Shown: piece by piece, positions 23,051-31,300 of the stretch
How positions within the stretch are numbered: position 1 is the stretch's first letter
Layout of the letters: every line of letters begins with the position of its first letter
Origin: Methylovorus sp. MM2
GTDB lineage: Bacteria; Pseudomonadota; Gammaproteobacteria; Burkholderiales; Methylophilaceae
Direction: 5' to 3'
NCBI RefSeq assembly: GCF_001648895.1
Contig: NZ_LXUF01000001.1
Span: forward strand, 124,001-188,000
Length of the DNA stretch: 64,000 nt
The notes under the pieces: generated by a model
The model's input: only the letters and a program-made list of their open reading frames with translations
Told to the model about the DNA's origin: nothing
The model's database searches: none
Made by a program: the position numbers and the translations under genes

Positions 23051-23794
23051 ATGACAAATCATTTAATCAATAATCCAGCCTTAAATGCACTCTGTAAGCA
23101 GATAGAGCAGGCTGGATTTTGTTTTGCGCCCACAGCAGATATCAAGCACTGGTTGCAGGTACTTAATGAGCATGGCCTAAACGACTGGGATGCGTTTTCT
23201 CAGAGTTGGAATGATATGCCGCTGGACGAATATATGGCGGATGGCGGTAGATATCGTCGTCGACGTCATGCCACGCTTAGCGCTGAAAGTGGCGTAATCA
23301 GCCTGGAACCGCATCAGCCGCATTATCAGAGCCGTGATTACAATACCCTGAATGGAGGTATCCCACGACAGTATGAGCCGATTGCCAATGCGGTCATGCT
23401 GGGGAATACCATGCAGGGATTACTTAGATTTTGTGATGAGCTCTTCGGCAAGATGTCGGTCAACCCGCGCTGGCACATTGAGTGTCATCAGTTTCGTATC
23501 GAGGCGAATCACGCTGAATTAGGCAAACCTGCGCCAGAAGGTATTCATCGTGATGGCGTCGACTTCGTTCTGGTGTTGATGGTGAAACGCGTCAATATAT
23601 CCAGCGGCACAACGACGATGCATGATCTTGAGCAGCGCACGCTGGATAGTTTTACGCTGACAGAACCTCTGGACTGTGCCATTGTGAATGATAAACGCTG
23701 TATGCATGGGGTGACGCCGGTTGAGCAAATCGACCCCAATCAGCCTGCTTATCGTGATGTGCTCGTGATTACTTTCAAGAACCTGAATGATTGA
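23051..23794 (+). CDS. 2OG-Fe(II) dioxygenase-family protein
   Basis: The 247-residue protein fits the 2OG-Fe dioxygenase family of PF10014 type. The iron motif is H166-x-D168 (GIHRDGVDFVLVL), with a distal His219 (CMHGVTPV) and a likely 2-oxoglutarate-binding Arg235 (YRDVLVITF). The N-terminal third (RYRRRRHATLS, then YNTLNGGIPRQYEPI) is also typical. Some relatives hydroxylate free L-isoleucine or other amino acids, so an amino-acid hydroxylase is plausible but unproven. It has its own promoter region, divergent from arsR, and no obvious operon partner. Confidence 0.85.
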   Translation: MTNHLINNPALNALCKQIEQAGFCFAPTADIKHWLQVLNEHGLNDWDAFSQSWNDMPLDEYMADGGRYRRRRHATLSAESGVISLEPHQPHYQSRDYNTLNGGIPRQYEPIANAVMLGNTMQGLLRFCDELFGKMSVNPRWHIECHQFRIEANHAELGKPAPEGIHRDGVDFVLVLMVKRVNISSGTTTMHDLEQRTLDSFTLTEPLDCAIVNDKRCMHGVTPVEQIDPNQPAYRDVLVITFKNLND

Positions 23795-23983
23795 TTGATA
23801 GTTAAGGTCTGGGAATTAAGATTTTGAGAATTAAGGGATTAAACCTCATTAACTCCATGATTGATTTGATCGTGATTGCGGTATGTTGATGAGATTGATT
23901 ATTCTAGGCAGGGTATACCCTACGTATTTGCCTGAAATATCCGTTATTAAATAGATGACTTTTATAGAGTTGATCATCGAGCT

Positions 23984-25825
23984 ATGGACAAAAATAGTAA
24001 ATCAATCGAAATAGCACGCCAGACCTTATTACAACTTACTGCCCGAAAGATTCCGCCAACGCCGGATAATTATCGGAGCGTCTACGACGAGATCAGCGGC
24101 ATCGTCTCTATCGACCATTCAAAAGAACTTGCCAGAACCTTAGATAGTGTTTTGCAAGAAGCCGGGCATAAGCAGCCAAAATATATCGTCGCGGCACAGG
24201 CCATTGCGAACCAGATTGAGAAGCGGGATTGGGCCAAACTGGAAGACCAGTTGCGTAAGCTGATTCCTGTAGGAGCAACGGATGGGGAAAATGTAAGTTG
24301 GCCGATGGTGTTGCGCAATCTGTTGAGGCAGCTTGAGGTCAGCCATAAAGGGATTACCGTCACCCGTAAAAAAGAAGGCCTGAATAAAGTACTGACAAAT
24401 TTTGGGCAAGACCCTGATTTATTAGTACAGAAGATTCATGGGCTGGTTTCTTCCTGGGGAACGGGTGCCGCAACCGAGGGCGCGATAGAAACTCCCGCCT
24501 CGGCATCGCCCATTGTGCAAAATTCGGCTGGGGCATCAACGGCGACAACTCAAAAAAGTATCGGCGCTGATGGTGAGTCAGGAGAGTTTGCAGGGCTATG
24601 GCGTGACATGGTGATCAAGTCATTAGATCTGGTCTTGATTCCGCAGTTAAAAAATAACCCGGGTGCCGAGGCACGTGCCAAGACATTACTGGCTGGCGTG
24701 CAATCTGCGAAGACCAAGTCAGATGTACAGGCGCAAGCTGAAGCTTTAAAGTCGATCTTGTTCACATGCGAGATGCAGTACGATGCGCAGAGTCGTATGC
24801 ACGAGGCACTGTTACAAATACTGCGATTGCTACTTTCTAGTATGGGTGAGCTTGTCATCGAAGATAAGTGGCTGCATGGCCAGATATTGCTGATTAACGA
24901 CATATTGAGCCTGCCATTGAATATCGAGGTGCTTTATAACGCCGAAAGCAGTCTGAAAGATCTCATCTTTAAGCAAGGCAAGATCAAGCCTGGTTTGGTT
25001 GATGCGCAAGAGACCTTGAAGCGAATGGCATCCACGTTTGTGGATCGATTGGTTGATTTGGCTGAAACTACGGACGATTACCAAGCCAAGATTCAGGGTT
25101 ATCAACAGAAGATCACGACGACAAAAGATATTCACGAGCTGAATACGCTGTTGGATAACCTGATGGAAGATACGCGCGTGATGGGTCTGAGTGCGCAGCG
25201 TTCACGGGATATTCTTACTGAGACGCAGCAAAAGGTAAAAGAAGCCGAGCTTAAGATTATTGAGCTGACTAACCAGCTTGAACACATTAGCGAAGTGGCA
25301 CATGAAGACTACCTGACAGGAACACTTAATCGTCGTGGTATGGATGAGGCCTTAGAGCGAGAGTTTAGTCGTGCAGAACGCTATAACGTAGCACTTTCTA
25401 TCGCCATGATGGATATTGACCACTTTAAAAAGATCAATGACACCATGGGTCACACAACAGGTGATCAGGCACTGGCGCATTTGGCGAATGTGATCAAAAA
25501 GACCTTGCGGACGACGGATGTGATTGCGCGATACGGTGGCGAGGAGTTCATTATCATCTTGCCGGGAACCGAGTTGTCGGAGAGTATTACTATCGTGACC
25601 CGTGCGCAACGCGAGCTAACCAGAAATTTCTTTATGCATAATAATGAGCGTGTATTGATTACATTTAGTGCGGGGGTTGCGCAACGGTTACCGGGTGAGG
25701 ATGTGAACGCGATGATTCCCCGTGCCGATGCTGCCTTATATCAGGCTAAGCAGAGTGGGCGTAATCGGGTAATCGGCGCAGACATGCCGGATGCTGAGGC
25801 TGAACCGCCAATCGATTCAGAGTGA
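23984..25825 (+). CDS. Diguanylate cyclase (GGDEF) with long N-terminal region
   Basis: The 613-residue soluble protein has no membrane segment. About 430 residues of mostly helical sequence precede the GGDEF domain, including an Ala/Ser-rich linker near residues 155-185 and a coiled-coil-like stretch just before the catalytic part (QQKVKEAELKIIELTNQLEHI). The GGDEF domain is intact: RYGGEEFIIILPG active site, a DIDHFKKINDTMGH metal loop and the inhibitory I-site RTTD five residues before GGEEF. It should make c-di-GMP with product inhibition. The N-terminal sensor is not recognised. It may feed the c-di-GMP network controlling the large adhesin further on; that link is only inference. Confidence 0.9.
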   Translation: MDKNSKSIEIARQTLLQLTARKIPPTPDNYRSVYDEISGIVSIDHSKELARTLDSVLQEAGHKQPKYIVAAQAIANQIEKRDWAKLEDQLRKLIPVGATDGENVSWPMVLRNLLRQLEVSHKGITVTRKKEGLNKVLTNFGQDPDLLVQKIHGLVSSWGTGAATEGAIETPASASPIVQNSAGASTATTQKSIGADGESGEFAGLWRDMVIKSLDLVLIPQLKNNPGAEARAKTLLAGVQSAKTKSDVQAQAEALKSILFTCEMQYDAQSRMHEALLQILRLLLSSMGELVIEDKWLHGQILLINDILSLPLNIEVLYNAESSLKDLIFKQGKIKPGLVDAQETLKRMASTFVDRLVDLAETTDDYQAKIQGYQQKITTTKDIHELNTLLDNLMEDTRVMGLSAQRSRDILTETQQKVKEAELKIIELTNQLEHISEVAHEDYLTGTLNRRGMDEALEREFSRAERYNVALSIAMMDIDHFKKINDTMGHTTGDQALAHLANVIKKTLRTTDVIARYGGEEFIIILPGTELSESITIVTRAQRELTRNFFMHNNERVLITFSAGVAQRLPGEDVNAMIPRADAALYQAKQSGRNRVIGADMPDAEAEPPIDSE

Positions 25826-25869
25826 TTAAGACAAAGTAGTGATATTTACTGCGTAGGTAATAAGGAAAA

Positions 25870-25912
25870 TGTTTATTTTATGAAGTGTCATCAACGTTTC
25901 ATAAAATAAACA
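25870..25912. repeat. 15-bp perfect inverted repeat with 13-nt loop
   Basis: TGTTTATTTTATGAA (25870-25884) is mirrored perfectly at 25898-25912. It lies 45 nt after the diguanylate cyclase stop and 95 nt before the 62-residue peptide gene. No T run follows on the plus strand, so it is not a classical terminator there. It may be an mRNA 3' stabiliser, an operator or a processing site. Confidence 0.55.
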
Positions 25913-26006
25913 GATACTGGTCAGGAATTTTTTAGATCAGATATCGTCTGAAAGCGGGCTAGGACAAAATTCTGGCCCGATTTAATGAGTCCCAAAAGGA
26001 AATGAA

Positions 26007-26195
26007 ATGCAACCACTTAGTAAAGTCGAGGGGTTTTTTACCTCTCAATCCTATGCAATTCCTCATTTAGCAACACTTCATACTAGTCCCGTAAAAATCA
26101 ATGCTCGAGTAAATTCAAATCAGTTTGATCAACAAGCGCAGGAAGAAAGAAGTCAGTTAGTGAAAATGCTGGCTGATTGTGGCGATTGTATTTAA
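26007..26195 (+). CDS. 62-residue peptide ending in a CGDC motif, unknown
   Basis: A 62-residue frame begins ATG behind a very good Shine-Dalgarno (AAAAGGA, 6 nt spacing) and is followed by a strong terminator 38 nt past the stop, so it looks like a complete small gene. The peptide is hydrophilic, has no signal sequence, and ends in MLADCGDCI, giving its only two cysteines in a C-x2-C arrangement two residues from the end. The rest (KVEGFFTSQSYAIPH, then QFDQQAQEERSQL) matches nothing I know. It could be a metal- or disulfide-binding small protein or a precursor of a modified peptide; no maturation enzyme lies next to it. Confidence 0.6.
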   Translation: MQPLSKVEGFFTSQSYAIPHLATLHTSPVKINARVNSNQFDQQAQEERSQLVKMLADCGDCI

Positions 26196-26232
26196 TCGAC
26201 TGTCGTTCTAGATTCATTTGCCATAAGTAACG

Positions 26233-26271
26233 CGATCAGGAATTTTCTGCTGAGAATTCCTGATCGTTTTT
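26233..26271 (+). terminator. Intrinsic terminator after the 62-residue peptide gene
   Basis: The stem pairs CGATCAGGAATT (26233-26244) with AATTCCTGATCG (26255-26266), extended inward by three more pairs, and is followed by T5. The left arm repeats an 11-nt sequence, TCAGGAATTTT, also found at 25921-25931 upstream of the gene. Confidence 0.88.
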
Positions 26272-26433
26272 ATGCGGTGAGGCTGTGTGCTCCACAGTTG
26301 CTTTGAGGTTTGCGTTGTTTGAATAGTTTGCCTAATGATAAACTCGGGATAAATCTATGGATTACGCTGTCTGAAAAGTTAGTACAGATTGCAACTCCCT
26401 CAAAACATAACTCATCATAAGAAAGTAAGCTGA

Positions 26434-28146
26434 ATGCCGCATGACGTTAGCCTGATCACAACCATTGCTGCAGGCCTTGGCCTCGCATTGATTTTCGGCT
26501 TTATTGTCGCCCGTTTACGCATGCCGCCATTAGTCGGTTATTTATTAGCTGGTATCGTCATTGGCCCCGGTACACCAGGGTTTGTTGCGGATGTCGAGCT
26601 TGCCGGACAGTTAGCTGAGATCGGTGTGATCTTGCTGATGTTTGGTGTTGGCCTGCATTTTTCCCTGAATGATCTATTGTCAGTTAAACGCATTGCTGTG
26701 CCCGGCGCATTGGTACAGATATTAGTCGCTACCTTAATGGGGATGGGAACTGCGCTTTACTGGGGCTGGAGTATTGGTGGCGCATTAGTATTTGGCCTTT
26801 CGCTCTCTGTGGCGAGTACGGTTGTATTATTACGCGCACTTGAATCCAGAGGCGTGCTTGAATCGATCAATGGGCGAATTGCTGTAGGCTGGTTGATCGT
26901 CGAAGATCTCATTATGGTGCTGGTGCTGGTATTGTTGCCGGTTGTGGCAGGGTTGCTTGGCGGCGAACATGTTACTGCTGCTGGTGACGCCGATACCAGC
27001 GTATGGGCGACGATAGGCATTACCTTGGCCAAAGTGACGGCATTCATCGTATTGATGCTAGTGGTGGGGCGCCGTGCTTTCCCACGTTTACTTTGGCTCG
27101 TTGCGCGGACAGGCTCTCGTGAATTATTCACCTTATGCGTGATCGCTGCTGCACTCGGTGTAGCTTATGGGTCAGCAAAACTGTTCGATGTGTCATTTGC
27201 CCTAGGCGCCTTCTTTGCGGGCATGATGATGCGTGAGTCAGAGTTCAGTCATCGTGCTGCCGAAGAGTCATTGCCATTACGTGATGCGTTCTCCGTTCTA
27301 TTCTTTGTTTCTGTTGGCATGTTATTCGACCCGCATATTCTGCTTGATGAGCCCCTGAAGGTATTGGCGGTTGCTGTCATCATCATGTTGGGTAAGACAT
27401 TAGCTGCGATAGGTCTGGTGATCGCTTTTCGGTATCCGCTTAATACGGCACTTACCGTGGGCGCAAGTCTGGCGCAGATCGGTGAGTTCTCGTTCATTCT
27501 TGCCGGCATGGGTATTACCCTGAAGCTCTTGCCTGCTGAAGGTCAAAGCCTTATTTTGGCAGGTGCTTTGATCTCTATCGCATTCAATTCCTTGGTATTT
27601 GCAGCGATCAAGCCAGTGCAGAATTTTCTGCGCGCACGTTCGCCAATGGCGCGAAAACTGGAATTGCGTGATGATCCATTGGCACAGCTACCGATGTCAG
27701 TTGGCCACGATTATCTGACTGGTCAAGTCGTTATCGTTGGATATGGGCGTGTGGGGCGTCGTATCGCTAATTCCTTACAGGAGCAGAATATTCCTTACGT
27801 GATCGCAGAACAGAATCGCGAGTTGGTGGGCAAGCTCCGCGCAAAGGGAATTGCTGCTGTCTCGGGTGATGCCGCCGAGCCTGCCGTACTGATACAGGCA
27901 CATATTGCACGTGCTGGTATGTTGGTGATTGCCACACCTGATACTGTCAGTGTGCGGAAGATGGTAGAGACAGCCCGAATGCTTAACCCAGCGATCGAGG
28001 TCATTGTGCGCACGCATAGTGAGGAAGAAGCCGAGCTGCTTGCAAGAGCTAATTTGGGTAAAATATTTATGGGTGAGCATGAGCTGGCATTAGGCATGAC
28101 CAAGCATGTATTACTGCGTATGGGCGTTCCACAAGATGCACATTGA
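26434..28146 (+). CDS. Kef/YbaL-type cation:proton antiporter with TrkA-N domain
   Basis: The 570-residue protein has a monovalent cation:proton antiporter-2 domain with about 12 membrane segments (RMPPLVGYLLAGIVIGPGTPG, LLMFGVGLHFSL, GWLIVEDLIMVLVLVL, FALGAFFAGMMMRES). A cytoplasmic RCK/TrkA-N domain starts near residue 430 (VVIVGYGRVGRRIANSL, then VSGDAAEPAVL). The domain order and length match YbaL of the Kef family, which exchanges K+ or Na+ for protons and may respond to nucleotide or thiol ligands through the Rossmann domain. No KefF/KefG ancillary gene lies next to it. The MFS gene begins 87 nt downstream. Confidence 0.9.
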   Translation: MPHDVSLITTIAAGLGLALIFGFIVARLRMPPLVGYLLAGIVIGPGTPGFVADVELAGQLAEIGVILLMFGVGLHFSLNDLLSVKRIAVPGALVQILVATLMGMGTALYWGWSIGGALVFGLSLSVASTVVLLRALESRGVLESINGRIAVGWLIVEDLIMVLVLVLLPVVAGLLGGEHVTAAGDADTSVWATIGITLAKVTAFIVLMLVVGRRAFPRLLWLVARTGSRELFTLCVIAAALGVAYGSAKLFDVSFALGAFFAGMMMRESEFSHRAAEESLPLRDAFSVLFFVSVGMLFDPHILLDEPLKVLAVAVIIMLGKTLAAIGLVIAFRYPLNTALTVGASLAQIGEFSFILAGMGITLKLLPAEGQSLILAGALISIAFNSLVFAAIKPVQNFLRARSPMARKLELRDDPLAQLPMSVGHDYLTGQVVIVGYGRVGRRIANSLQEQNIPYVIAEQNRELVGKLRAKGIAAVSGDAAEPAVLIQAHIARAGMLVIATPDTVSVRKMVETARMLNPAIEVIVRTHSEEEAELLARANLGKIFMGEHELALGMTKHVLLRMGVPQDAH

Positions 28147-28233
28147 AATAAATCTATAACTGCACTGCTAATTTCGCTGTAATCTCTTAAAATAGCAGAC
28201 CCATCGGCAGTCACGAATTCCAGCGAAATTTTC

Positions 28234-29472
28234 ATGCAGCAATCCACAACCTTTTTCCCTCAGGCTGTTTTAAAGAACCGTAACTTTATCAAGTTGCTAA
28301 TCTTTCGCATGCTGATCGTATTTTCATACCAGATCGTTGCGGTCGTTGTTGGCTGGCACATCTATCAGATCACTCATGACCCATTCTCTTTGGGGTTGGT
28401 TGGTCTGGCAGAAGTGATTCCCTATATGTGTAGTGCCTTGTTTGCAGGGTATGCGGTCGATCATCATTCACGGCGCTTGTTTGGCGTGTTTGCCAGTGTG
28501 GTGTTATGTATCAACTCTTTCTGGCTTGCAGGGGTTGCACACGGCTTGGTCGGCGGTGAGTCATCGCTATGGATATATGCGTCTATCGCGTTCATTGGAT
28601 TTGCGCGGGCATTTATTGGGCCTACGTATGGGTCTCTGTTTGCTTTGATCTTACCGCGTGAGCAATATCAGCGTGCAGCAGGCGTAGGAACCTCTATATT
28701 TCAGATTGGTTTGGTTTTCGGCCCGGCTATTGGTGGCGCTTTGGTCGGGTGGGCAGATATCACAACGGCTTATATTGTCGGTGCTGTCTTTGCGGGAGCC
28801 GCTGCCATCGCATTATTATTTCTGCGGGTGAAAGAGCCAAAGGCGGCAGAGAGTGCCCCTGTATTCAAGAGTATTGCAGAAGGTTTACGATTCGTTTTTG
28901 GTAACCAAATTATTCTCGGTGCACAGGCGTTGGATATGTTTGCTGTTCTATTTGGTGGTGCCGTTGCTATGTTGCCAGCATTTATCCACGATATATTTAA
29001 TCATGGGCCTGAGGGCTTGGGTATCTTGCGAGCAGCCCCAGCTATTGGTGCGATTCTGATGGGAATCATGTTGACACGGCACCCTTTGAATAAGAATTCA
29101 GGACGTTGGCTGTTGCTCGCCGTGGCTGGTTTTGGTGTCACCATTATCCTGTTTGCGTTAACTACGCATTTTTGGCTGGCCGCATTCTTGTTGATGATCT
29201 CAGGGTTCTTTGACGGTGTATCCGTTGTCTTAAGAACAACCATCATGCAATTGATGACGCCTGATACTATGCGCGGTCGTGTGTCAGCTATCAATGGGAT
29301 ATTTATTGGCTCATCTAACGAGCTGGGCGCATTTGAATCGGGGTTAACTGCACGCATGATGGGCTTGGTACCGTCCGTGATTTTTGGCGGCGCGATGACC
29401 TTGAGTGTGGTGTTGGTTACGGCCAAGCTGGCGCCAAAATTACGCAGACTTCACCTGACCGACTTGCACTAA
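28234..29472 (+). CDS. MFS exporter, EntS-like
   Basis: The 412-residue protein has about 12 membrane segments, with the N-terminal pattern NFIKLLIFRMLIVFSYQIVAVVVGWHIYQIT and YAVDHHSRR between helices 2 and 3, characteristic of the EntS / MFS_3 exporter group. The group includes siderophore and drug exporters. There are no siderophore genes nearby, so the substrate is open. It is followed by the convergent transglutaminase-like gene after 34 nt. Confidence 0.87.
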   Translation: MQQSTTFFPQAVLKNRNFIKLLIFRMLIVFSYQIVAVVVGWHIYQITHDPFSLGLVGLAEVIPYMCSALFAGYAVDHHSRRLFGVFASVVLCINSFWLAGVAHGLVGGESSLWIYASIAFIGFARAFIGPTYGSLFALILPREQYQRAAGVGTSIFQIGLVFGPAIGGALVGWADITTAYIVGAVFAGAAAIALLFLRVKEPKAAESAPVFKSIAEGLRFVFGNQIILGAQALDMFAVLFGGAVAMLPAFIHDIFNHGPEGLGILRAAPAIGAILMGIMLTRHPLNKNSGRWLLLAVAGFGVTIILFALTTHFWLAAFLLMISGFFDGVSVVLRTTIMQLMTPDTMRGRVSAINGIFIGSSNELGAFESGLTARMMGLVPSVIFGGAMTLSVVLVTAKLAPKLRRLHLTDLH

Positions 29473-29506
29473 AAAATGGCTCATCTAAAAGTTTAAGGCG
29501 ATATCC

Positions 29507-30370
29507 TTAGGACTGTGTAGAGAGCACATCTTCGCAGTCATAGGGCAGATCAAATCCATTGGTAGTATCATCAACAGCATCTATTGAGATAACGGGTGCC
29601 CAGGACTTGATACGGCCAAATATCGTTGCGAAAGCGACATCCGCTGCATCTCGACCTGTGCCTAATCTAATCAGCCCCATGGGGGGTGATATACCACTTG
29701 GGTCCACGATATACCAGCGACCGCTCAAATAGACTTCTACATAGGCATGAAAGTCGTAAGGGCCGTAAGAAGGGTCTGCACCGTAATCCATGCCTGTAAC
29801 GAAGCGCGCAGGAATATTCACTGCACGGCATAAGGCGATCATAAGATGGGCAAAATCACGACAAACACCGGATTGCTCAATTAAAGTATCCAAGGCAGAA
29901 GTCGTCGCTTTGGTGGTACCCATCTCGAATTTGATGCGCTCACGTATCCAGTCCCGAATTGCCTTTACACGACTGAAACCGGGTTTCATTTTTCCGAATT
30001 CGCGCGCTGCGAATTTATGTAGCCTATCTGATTGGCAGTATCGACTAGGGTAGATGTAGCGCATGATCTCTTGTGGTATCTGAGAGATAGGAACCTCTTC
30101 TAAAGTAGAAGGGTCAGCATGGTAATGTGCAATATCTACACTCGCGGCATAGCTGATGTGGAGTGGGCCATTTTGCGCCTTGAATCTTGCAAAGCGGGTG
30201 CCGTAAAGCGGGTCAGTATACATATCAGCGTGCAGTGGCTGGCTGATACTGAAATGCTCGTTGATAATGGTTTGGTGAGGTGTATTAGCCGCGTGTATGT
30301 TGAGTATAAAGTCGGCGGAGGCATCTAGCACTTCATATTGCAGTTCTGCCTTGAAATTCATTCTTATCAT
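29507..30370 (-). CDS. Transglutaminase-like cysteine protease-fold protein
   Basis: The family core is intact: Cys in QSGVCRDFAHL, His in YDFHAYVEVYL and Asp in WYIVDPSG. These form the Cys-His-Asp triad of bacterial transglutaminase-like proteins, many of which are proteases or amidases rather than crosslinkers. The N-terminal third is a beta-sandwich segment (ELQYEVLDASADFILNI) seen in the long bacterial form. The frame is open to 30445, but I placed the start at 30370 (MIRMNF) because the upstream part would run through the 30417-30438 terminator; 30361 is also possible. No signal peptide is evident. Confidence 0.85.
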   Translation of the reverse strand: MIRMNFKAELQYEVLDASADFILNIHAANTPHQTIINEHFSISQPLHADMYTDPLYGTRFARFKAQNGPLHISYAASVDIAHYHADPSTLEEVPISQIPQEIMRYIYPSRYCQSDRLHKFAAREFGKMKPGFSRVKAIRDWIRERIKFEMGTTKATTSALDTLIEQSGVCRDFAHLMIALCRAVNIPARFVTGMDYGADPSYGPYDFHAYVEVYLSGRWYIVDPSGISPPMGLIRLGTGRDAADVAFATIFGRIKSWAPVISIDAVDDTTNGFDLPYDCEDVLSTQS

Positions 30371-30410
30371 ATTAAATGCAGCTTTACTCAGTGATGGGGT
30401 AGTCAATATC

Positions 30411-30438
30411 AAAACGCAAGGGAGCCTATGCTCCCTTG
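30411..30438 (-). terminator. Intrinsic terminator of the 30-residue peptide gene
   Basis: A 9-bp stem (CAAGGGAGC at 30417-30425 with its mirror at 30430-30438) has a 4-nt loop. On the minus strand it is followed by CGTTTT. It ends the transcript of the small gene at 30468-30560. Confidence 0.75.
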
Positions 30439-30467
30439 TATTCAACGCTCAAACTTACATTAATGAA

Positions 30468-30560
30468 TTAAGCAGGTAACTTTTCTTTTTTGTTGCTAAA
30501 GGAGTGAACAACTTTTTTCAAAACATAGCTAACTAAAAGGGTTTTAAGTAAAAATTTCAT
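30468..30560 (-). CDS. 30-residue basic amphipathic/membrane peptide
   Basis: The frame begins ATG at 30560 behind a strong Shine-Dalgarno (AAGGAG, 7 nt spacing) and ends 30 nt before an intrinsic terminator, so it has the form of a complete small gene. The peptide starts MKFLLKTLLVSYVLKKVV and ends in a basic tail (SNKKEKLPA). The N-terminal 18 residues could form a membrane or amphipathic helix. Function is unknown. It lies between a transglutaminase-like gene and a glycine-zipper stress protein gene. Confidence 0.55.
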   Translation of the reverse strand: MKFLLKTLLVSYVLKKVVHSFSNKKEKLPA

Positions 30561-30661
30561 AATAATGACTCCTTGTTAAGGTGGTTCCATTGTAGTGCCT
30601 CAATACATGCCGGATTATCGGCATTTAACTGATTGTGATGTAGGAATAACCAGCACAATAC

Positions 30662-31174
30662 TTAGATCTTGGCGACATACATCTCGCTCTTGCCAGCACT
30701 TGAGAAGCCGATGATTTTCTCGGCTTTATCAGTCTCAGTTTCTGATGCTGTATTGGCAACGAGTACTACATGTCCATCATTCACCGCATCTTGAACAAAA
30801 TCTGCAAAGTGTCCTTTTCGTGTGGCGATAGCAGCGCCTGCGCCAACAAATGCGCCTGTCATTGCGCCCCAGCCTATCATCATCAAGGGCCCTAACAAAG
30901 GGCTTGCTATAAAGAGGCTAACATTGGCTGCCGTGATGGCGACTTGCCCTAATGCACCAATACCAGAGCCAACTACAGTACCGATCGCCGTATCTTTGAC
31001 TACATCTTTGAGGGCGTCGTTGCTATCTTCGACTTGCTTGCTATCGTCGCCGTTATGTTTGAATATATAGAGCTGTTTCGCATCAAAACCGCTTTGAGTC
31101 AGTTGTTGCTGTGCAGATTCGGCTTCTTTAAGGGTAGTATATACCCCTGCTACGCGATGGTCGTAGGTCATCAT
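30662..31174 (-). CDS. Glycine-zipper membrane protein with stress-protein-like N-terminus
   Basis: The 170-residue protein begins with a short alpha/beta segment (HRVAGVYTTLKEAESAQQQLTQSGFDAKQLYIF) like those of general-stress YflT/DUF1269-type proteins. Next is a glycine-rich double hydrophobic hairpin (AIGTVVGSGIGALGQVAITAANVSLF and GWGAMTGAFVGAGAAIATRKG), then a C-terminal HVVLVANTASETETDKAEKII segment. Such proteins are inner-membrane or envelope stress factors of unknown activity. A Shine-Dalgarno AAGGAG precedes tandem ATG codons. It appears monocistronic. Confidence 0.75.
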   Translation of the reverse strand: MMTYDHRVAGVYTTLKEAESAQQQLTQSGFDAKQLYIFKHNGDDSKQVEDSNDALKDVVKDTAIGTVVGSGIGALGQVAITAANVSLFIASPLLGPLMMIGWGAMTGAFVGAGAAIATRKGHFADFVQDAVNDGHVVLVANTASETETDKAEKIIGFSSAGKSEMYVAKI

Positions 31175-31300
31175 GATTCTCCTTAGCTTTACTTGGCTAC
31201 ATTAAGCTTATATTTGTGCTCAACGTAGGGATATAGGAGAAGTCTGATTTTAATGTAGGACTATTTGTGCACGAGTGTTTGGTACAGGATGATCTGAATT

